This document shows positions 5,309 to 8,409 of a stretch of 8,409 nt of DNA, piece by piece. The stretch comes from JACQCV01 sp964634555 (GTDB lineage: Bacteria; Patescibacteriota; Minisyncoccia; Phycocordibacterales; UBA12445), in assembly GCA_964634555.1 (NCBI GenBank), contig CAZWJJ010000036.1, positions 1 through 8,409 of the forward strand. Reading direction: 5' to 3'. Position 1 is the first letter of the stretch. Every line of letters starts with the position of its first letter. A program made the position numbers and the translations under genes. The notes beneath the pieces were generated by a model, which worked only from the letters and a program-made list of their open reading frames with translations, was not told the origin of the DNA and made no database searches.

Positions 5309-6082
5309 CTAGGAATTTGAGATCGGAGCTGTGAGTTCGGCCGAAACAGGACTATTTACCACTTTGGCATTTCTATAAGCTTCGACAACTTTACTGAGGA
5401 AAAATTCAATACTCTGCCCAGCAGAATCATTGGCAACAACCGGATAATCTATCATACTTATATCGCAATCCGAACCAGACAAGCTGATAACCGGAATCTT
5501 TGCCTTTATTGCCTCCAAAACAGCAATCTCTTCTTTCTTGGAATCAATTACCAAAATAGCACCCGGCAATCGCTTAACTTTTGATATACCCCAAAAGCGC
5601 TTCTTGAGATCTTCAATCTCTTTGTCCAAAATTCCACGCTCCTTCTTTGTATAAATTTCCAACTCACCAGACTCTTTCTTGATCATAAGATCCTCCAATC
5701 GTGCAATTCTCTTCCTGATCTCGGCAAAGTTTGTCAAAGTTCCTCCTATCCATCTATTAGCTACATAAGGCATATCAAGCTTTGTGGCGGCATCAATTAT
5801 AGCCTTCTGAGCTTCCTTCTTATTACCAACAAAAATTATCTGCTTACCTTCGCGAGATATAGATTCAACAAAAGCCAAAACCTTATCCATCATACTAATT
5901 GTTTTGTCCAGATCAATGATATCCATCCTATTCTTAGAACCAAAAATATATGGCTTAAGAGATGGATGTCTTCGTGTTTTAGAATAGCCAAAATGTGCTC
6001 CAGACTTAAATAGGTCATCTACCGTGACCCCATGGGAACCCTTAACTTCCATTGATTTTTCAGCTAAATTATCGGTTTTCAT
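5309..6082 (-). CDS. rpsB: 30S ribosomal protein S2
   Basis: Small-subunit ribosomal protein that sits between head and body of the 30S particle and is needed to recruit S1 where S1 exists. The 257 aa are full length. The family signatures GAHFGYSKTRRHPSLKPYI (28-46), NRWIGGTLTNF (109-119), VKRLPGAILVID (169-180) and IDYPVVANDSAGQSI (211-225) are all present. The ATG at 6082 is chosen because a promoter (TTGCAA, 17 bases, TAGACT with an extended TG) ends ten bases upstream. The in-frame start at 6211 would translate the REPIN repeat into a false arginine-rich extension. MEVKGSHGVT at residue 11 is another possible start. It heads the rpsB-tsf-tRNA-Thr cluster. The very short leader leaves no room for an S2 autoregulatory leader structure. 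TAG stop. Confidence 0.97.
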   Translation of the reverse strand: MKTDNLAEKSMEVKGSHGVTVDDLFKSGAHFGYSKTRRHPSLKPYIFGSKNRMDIIDLDKTISMMDKVLAFVESISREGKQIIFVGNKKEAQKAIIDAATKLDMPYVANRWIGGTLTNFAEIRKRIARLEDLMIKKESGELEIYTKKERGILDKEIEDLKKRFWGISKVKRLPGAILVIDSKKEEIAVLEAIKAKIPVISLSGSDCDISMIDYPVVANDSAGQSIEFFLSKVVEAYRNAKVVNSPVSAELTAPISNS

Positions 6083-6092
6083 ACGCCTGGAA

Positions 6093-6121
6093 AGTCTAGC
6101 AAAAACCCAAAAGGATTGCAA
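6093..6121 (-). promoter_or_regulatory. Probable rpsB-tsf promoter
   Basis: The minus strand has TTGCAA (6121-6116), a 17-base spacer and TAGACT (6098-6093), with the extended element TGC directly before the -10. Ten bases separate it from the rpsB ATG at 6082, so the leader would be about 3-4 bases. A TTGACA box further upstream (6138-6133) has no convincing -10 at the right distance. Confidence 0.6.
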
Positions 6122-6145
6122 GCAAAAGTATGTGTCAACCACATT

Positions 6146-6215
6146 GAGATTGCTTCGTCGTAAACTCCTCGCAATGACCAGTGGGATGTCATTGCGAGCC
6201 CTGCGAAGCAATCTC
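6146..6215. repeat. REPIN-like inverted repeat, copy B
   Basis: Two inverted arms flank a 9-base spacer: 6146-6178 (33 bp, ends in GCAATGAC) and 6188-6215 (28 bp, begins GTCATTGCGAG and ends GAAGCAATCTC). The first arm, read on the minus strand, equals copy A (54-86) except for one base. The second arm shares the two ends but has a different, shorter centre. The transcript would form a long hairpin between the surface-protein gene and rpsB, where it may also act as a termination or processing structure; no T-run follows. Confidence 0.82.
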
Positions 6216-6255
6216 TCTAAAAATCAATGCAAACCCACCAGTGCACTAGACCGTT

Positions 6256-7788
6256 CTATCTCTCCTTAATTCCGCCGCTTGGATTATTAATAGTCAATGG
6301 AATAGGATAAGGACTACCGCCATTCACAGAGTCAACCACCACCTGATAATCAGAGCTCGACACTAGCGGCGTCTGATCTTGGCTAGCCGAATTTTTAGTT
6401 AAATTAAGACGGAGATTGGCGGTCTCGTATGTACCATCAGATTTTTGATGCAAAGTTATGGTCGATGCCGGAGTCGGAGATGTGGTATTCCAAAACTGCG
6501 GTTCAACGATCATCTGGTAAGTATTTGAACTATCACCTTTTATTGCACGACCAGTATTGGCAGGTCCAAGAATATTCGTAAACCTAATTGTCACATCACC
6601 GCTAAATCCTCCATAAGGTGTTATGGAAAGTGTTACATCCGGGAAAGTTGCGGCCTTAACACTTCTTATAAACTGCGCTGTCATCGGGCCGTCGCTGGTT
6701 ATATAAAAACCCTTATCACCGGGAACATATTGTGTCGTATTAGTGTCCGGCTGACCGAGAGCATTTTCACAGTGACCAACAACTGTTCCAGAACCATCTG
6801 TAACAGTTACGTCTGTCGTCCAAGGTCCGCCCGTTCCAGGTTTACTGTATCTGACTGTCATCGGCGAACTATTCACCACAGTTATATTACTATTTGGAGG
6901 AGTTACAGTGCCGACCGGTGTTGTTAAGTAATCATTAATCGTTATGTCAGAAGGCGGAGTAATCGTCCACTTATAAGTGTAGGCCGGATTTTTGTTTGCA
7001 ACATCCCAAACAACATCAACACCAACAGCCGGATATGGTGTCACAGTGCATTGTGTCAAAGCGGCACCAGCCGTACCACAATCAACAGCATCACACATTT
7101 TGACGCCATAATTTCGACCGTCACTTGTCGAACCAGCGAAACTTATCCAGCCTGGCACCTGTGGCGAACTATTCGTAAGACCGCCAATCGCTACATCGTT
7201 TCCCCCACCCCAGGCATAACTACTTTGCAGAGCCGAATTCGAACCATCAAAAGTTATAGAATAGTTATCTCCATTCAAACTGATCCAACCATCCCAACCA
7301 CCATTGCTCAACAAATCAGTCAAAGAGCCACTACAACCACTAACAAAAACAGAGCAGGCTCTAACAAAGCCAATTAATTTGGGCGACGCACCTGTTGTGT
7401 CCAGGTAGGCTCCTGAAGCTGTGGTGCCTCCGCCAGTTGGGTAACTTGGTACACCACCATTTTCACTACAAGCTCCACCCTGGCCACAGCCGAAATTTAT
7501 CCAGCCAACATTATTGCTCCAAGCATAACCAGTAAGGGTTCCATCGGAATTTTTAGTAACATAATAGTTCGAGGCTCCGCATGAATTATCATTATTGCAA
7601 TTCAAACTGATCCAGCCAATATTACTGCTCCAAGCATAGCCGGACAGGTATTGAGTAGAACTATTTCCACCAGCGGCTCCAGCAAAATTACCTAAATCCT
7701 TTCGCAAAAAAATAACAAGAAAAAGTAAAAATAAAAAAACTATTAAAAAATTACGTTCTGTCTTTTTTAAAATTGGAAATAAACTCAT
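6256..7788 (-). CDS. Membrane-anchored surface protein with GYAW...GWI repeats
   Basis: A predicted exported protein of 510 aa. The basic start (KKTER) and a hydrophobic helix (about 13-28, NFLIVFLFLLFLVIFL) suggest a signal anchor with the rest outside. AGA|A near residue 38 is a weak signal-peptidase candidate. Four repeats follow: GYAWSSNIGWISLNC (50-64), GYAWSNNVGWINFGC (87-101), a divergent copy (140-172, ending GWDGWISLN) and SYAWGGG...GWISF (191-217). Ten cysteines, several in close pairs (64/70, 101/107, 145/152), suggest disulphides. The remainder (about 240-510) is Ser/Thr/Pro/Gly-rich and beta-strand-like, with a PKD/Ig-like stretch (PAYTYKWTITPPSD). From memory, such repeats are typical of Parcubacterial surface proteins; the ligand is unknown. 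I chose the ATG at 7788 over a TTG at 7794. TAG stop. Confidence 0.88.
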   Translation of the reverse strand: MSLFPILKKTERNFLIVFLFLLFLVIFLRKDLGNFAGAAGGNSSTQYLSGYAWSSNIGWISLNCNNDNSCGASNYYVTKNSDGTLTGYAWSNNVGWINFGCGQGGACSENGGVPSYPTGGGTTASGAYLDTTGASPKLIGFVRACSVFVSGCSGSLTDLLSNGGWDGWISLNGDNYSITFDGSNSALQSSYAWGGGNDVAIGGLTNSSPQVPGWISFAGSTSDGRNYGVKMCDAVDCGTAGAALTQCTVTPYPAVGVDVVWDVANKNPAYTYKWTITPPSDITINDYLTTPVGTVTPPNSNITVVNSSPMTVRYSKPGTGGPWTTDVTVTDGSGTVVGHCENALGQPDTNTTQYVPGDKGFYITSDGPMTAQFIRSVKAATFPDVTLSITPYGGFSGDVTIRFTNILGPANTGRAIKGDSSNTYQMIVEPQFWNTTSPTPASTITLHQKSDGTYETANLRLNLTKNSASQDQTPLVSSSDYQVVVDSVNGGSPYPIPLTINNPSGGIKER

Positions 7789-7803
7789 AGGCAAACGACT
7801 TGA

Positions 7804-7812
7804 ATTTTACCA
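7804..7812 (-). promoter_or_regulatory. Extended -10 promoter of the surface-protein gene
   Basis: TGGTAAAAT (7812-7804) fits the extended -10 pattern TGnTATAAT with one mismatch. It lies 15 bases before the ATG at 7788. No good -35 is present at 16-18 bases (a TTGAGT lies only 14 bases upstream). No SD is visible between the likely start of transcription and the ATG. Confidence 0.5.
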
Positions 7813-7926
7813 TCTCTCTTACGACTCAAACTATATAGCTAATTATATGTCCAATTACAACAAAAACAAAAAATATCTTATCCACATTATTATCCCAAAA
7901 AACCAATTGTGCGAAATAAGAGATAA

Positions 7927-7952
7927 GAAAAATCCCCTCCAAATGGAGGGGA
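7927..7952 (-). terminator. Rho-independent terminator of the 110-aa gene
   Basis: An 8-bp perfect stem (TCCCCTCC / GGAGGGGA, 7933-7952) closes a 4-base loop. On the minus strand it is followed by ATTTTTC, and it lies about a dozen bases after the TAA stop at 7964. A T-run also occurs on the other side (7955-7961), so it could act in both directions, but no rightward gene is present. Confidence 0.88.
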
Positions 7953-7963
7953 GACTTTTTTAC

Positions 7964-8296
7964 TTACTTCTTGATCAGCAGGCGTTTGGAGAGGGTCATC
8001 ATCGCTTCCTTGAACGTCGATTCATTATAGAACCTCATAGTTCTTGAAAGCTCTTGGCGCAGATCGTTAGTGACGACCTGACCATCTCTCTTCAGCCTCT
8101 TCAAAATAGCGATCAGATACGGTATTGGCCCCATCAAATCACGTCTGGCTTCCAAAGCCATGTAACGCGTGCCATCTGAGGGACTATTGAGGAACTCCTG
8201 AAGCTTTGTCTCATATTCGACCAACAGCTGGTCGGCCGAGCTTTTCCTCAGGTAGCCCTCTGTCATGGGCTTCGCTTCCACCATTTCAGTGGTCAT
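7964..8296 (-). CDS. Hypothetical protein, 110 aa (solitary cassette-like gene)
   Basis: The function is not recognised. The protein is soluble, mostly helical and basic in its C-terminal half, with no cysteine, signal peptide or membrane helix. An N-terminal helix (YLRKSSADQLLVEYETKLQE, 15-34) precedes a second region (MALEARRDLMGPIPYLIAIL, 46-65) and a basic end (LSKRLLIKK). The ATG at 8296 is preceded by an SD-like GGGAG. The in-frame start at 8380 is excluded because it lies upstream of the -10 box of the gene's own promoter. Like the 163-aa gene, it stands alone with a near-consensus promoter, a roughly 70-base leader with a hairpin, and an adjacent terminator. By eye it has higher GC than its neighbours. 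TAA stop. Confidence 0.82.
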   Translation of the reverse strand: MTTEMVEAKPMTEGYLRKSSADQLLVEYETKLQEFLNSPSDGTRYMALEARRDLMGPIPYLIAILKRLKRDGQVVTNDLRQELSRTMRFYNESTFKEAMMTLSKRLLIKK

Positions 8297-8326
8297 ACTC
8301 TCCCACCCTTCCCGACCTTTCGTCGG
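8297..8326 (-). promoter_or_regulatory. SD-like site and leader hairpin of the 110-aa gene
   Basis: The minus strand reads AAGGGTGGGAGAGT immediately before the ATG at 8296, offering GGGAG as an SD-like site. A 5-bp hairpin (CCGAC, loop GAAAG, GTCGG; 8326-8312) sits directly upstream, in the same relative place as the hairpin of the 163-aa gene leader. Confidence 0.6.
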
Positions 8327-8371
8327 AGTTTGAAGCTTCTGCGAACTAATCAAAATTCTGAATCTAGCAGT

Positions 8372-8399
8372 ATTATACAAATAAGATGATTTTTGTCAA
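8372..8399 (-). promoter_or_regulatory. Near-consensus sigma70-type promoter of the 110-aa gene
   Basis: Perfect TTGACA (8399-8394), a 16-base spacer and perfect TATAAT (8377-8372) lie on the minus strand. Transcription should begin near 8365, giving a leader of about 70 bases. It is the best promoter in the window. The bases TATAATACTGCTA (8377-8365) recur exactly in the promoter at the left edge (19-7). Confidence 0.88.
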
Positions 8400-8409
8400 G
8401 ACTAATCTT

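Noticed and set aside
6083..6211. Long N-terminal extension of rpsB
   Set aside because: It translates the promoter and REPIN repeat, is arginine-rich and has no counterpart in the S2 family. The ATG at 6082 fits the family start.
7051..7377. Plus-strand frame opposite the surface-protein gene
   Set aside because: Thr/Ile/Ser-rich composition is the complement of the repeat-rich coding strand. There is no promoter or SD; the same applies to the other plus-strand frames over pheT and pheS.
853..8296. Recoded genetic code (TGA as sense codon)
   Set aside because: All conserved proteins read through in full with TGA as stop, and none needs a TGA codon; absence of TGA stops alone is not proof.
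8297..8380. Longer start for the 110-aa gene at 8380
   Set aside because: The extended frame would begin upstream of the TATAAT box of the gene's own near-consensus promoter and bypass the SD-like site.

Overview
The window looks like a piece of a small-genome Candidate Phyla Radiation (Patescibacteria) bacterium, most likely of the Parcubacteria type. This is judged from memory of the families, not from a search. Supporting signs are: an EF-Ts of only 197 aa; a PheS/PheT pair stripped of accessory tRNA-binding domains; short starts mostly without Shine-Dalgarno sequences in the housekeeping genes; a tRNA without encoded CCA; and a surface protein with GYAW...GWI repeats. All recognised genes lie on the minus strand, so transcription runs from high to low coordinates. 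All nine stops are TAA or TAG.

Layout in transcription order. (1) A solitary 110-aa gene of unknown function (8296-7964) has a near-consensus promoter, an SD-like sequence and its own hairpin terminator. (2) A 510-aa membrane-anchored, cysteine-rich repeat protein follows (7788-6256). (3) A REPIN-like inverted repeat (6146-6215) comes next. (4) Then comes the translation cluster rpsB (6082-5309), tsf (5260-4667) and a small membrane protein (4667-4278), whose stop codon directly abuts tRNA-Thr(UGU) (4277-4205). (5) A gene-less stretch of about 190 bp carries hairpins and a second copy of the tRNA-Thr 3' end, like a small element inserted at a tRNA. (6) A 100-aa membrane/coiled-coil protein (3953-3651) precedes pheS (3591-2851) and pheT (2847-853). 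(7) A second solitary gene of unknown function (163 aa, 710-219) has a TTGACA promoter, a very strong SD and a terminator. (8) Another REPIN-like copy (54-125) and a promoter firing leftward out of the window close the left edge.

The genes with known roles all serve translation: ribosomal protein S2 and EF-Ts (a common bacterial pair), a threonine tRNA, and both phenylalanyl-tRNA synthetase subunits. The window has two styles of expression signal. Housekeeping genes start within a few bases of the likely transcription start and lack an SD. The two solitary unknown genes have long leaders, leader hairpins, SD sequences, own terminators and visibly higher GC.

The points most worth a second look are the 168-bp unit bounded by tRNA-Thr 3'-end copies, the minimal PheRS with a 9-residue insertion in the metal-binding loop of PheT, and the two cassette-like solitary genes. 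No CRISPR, transposase, integrase or defence system is visible.
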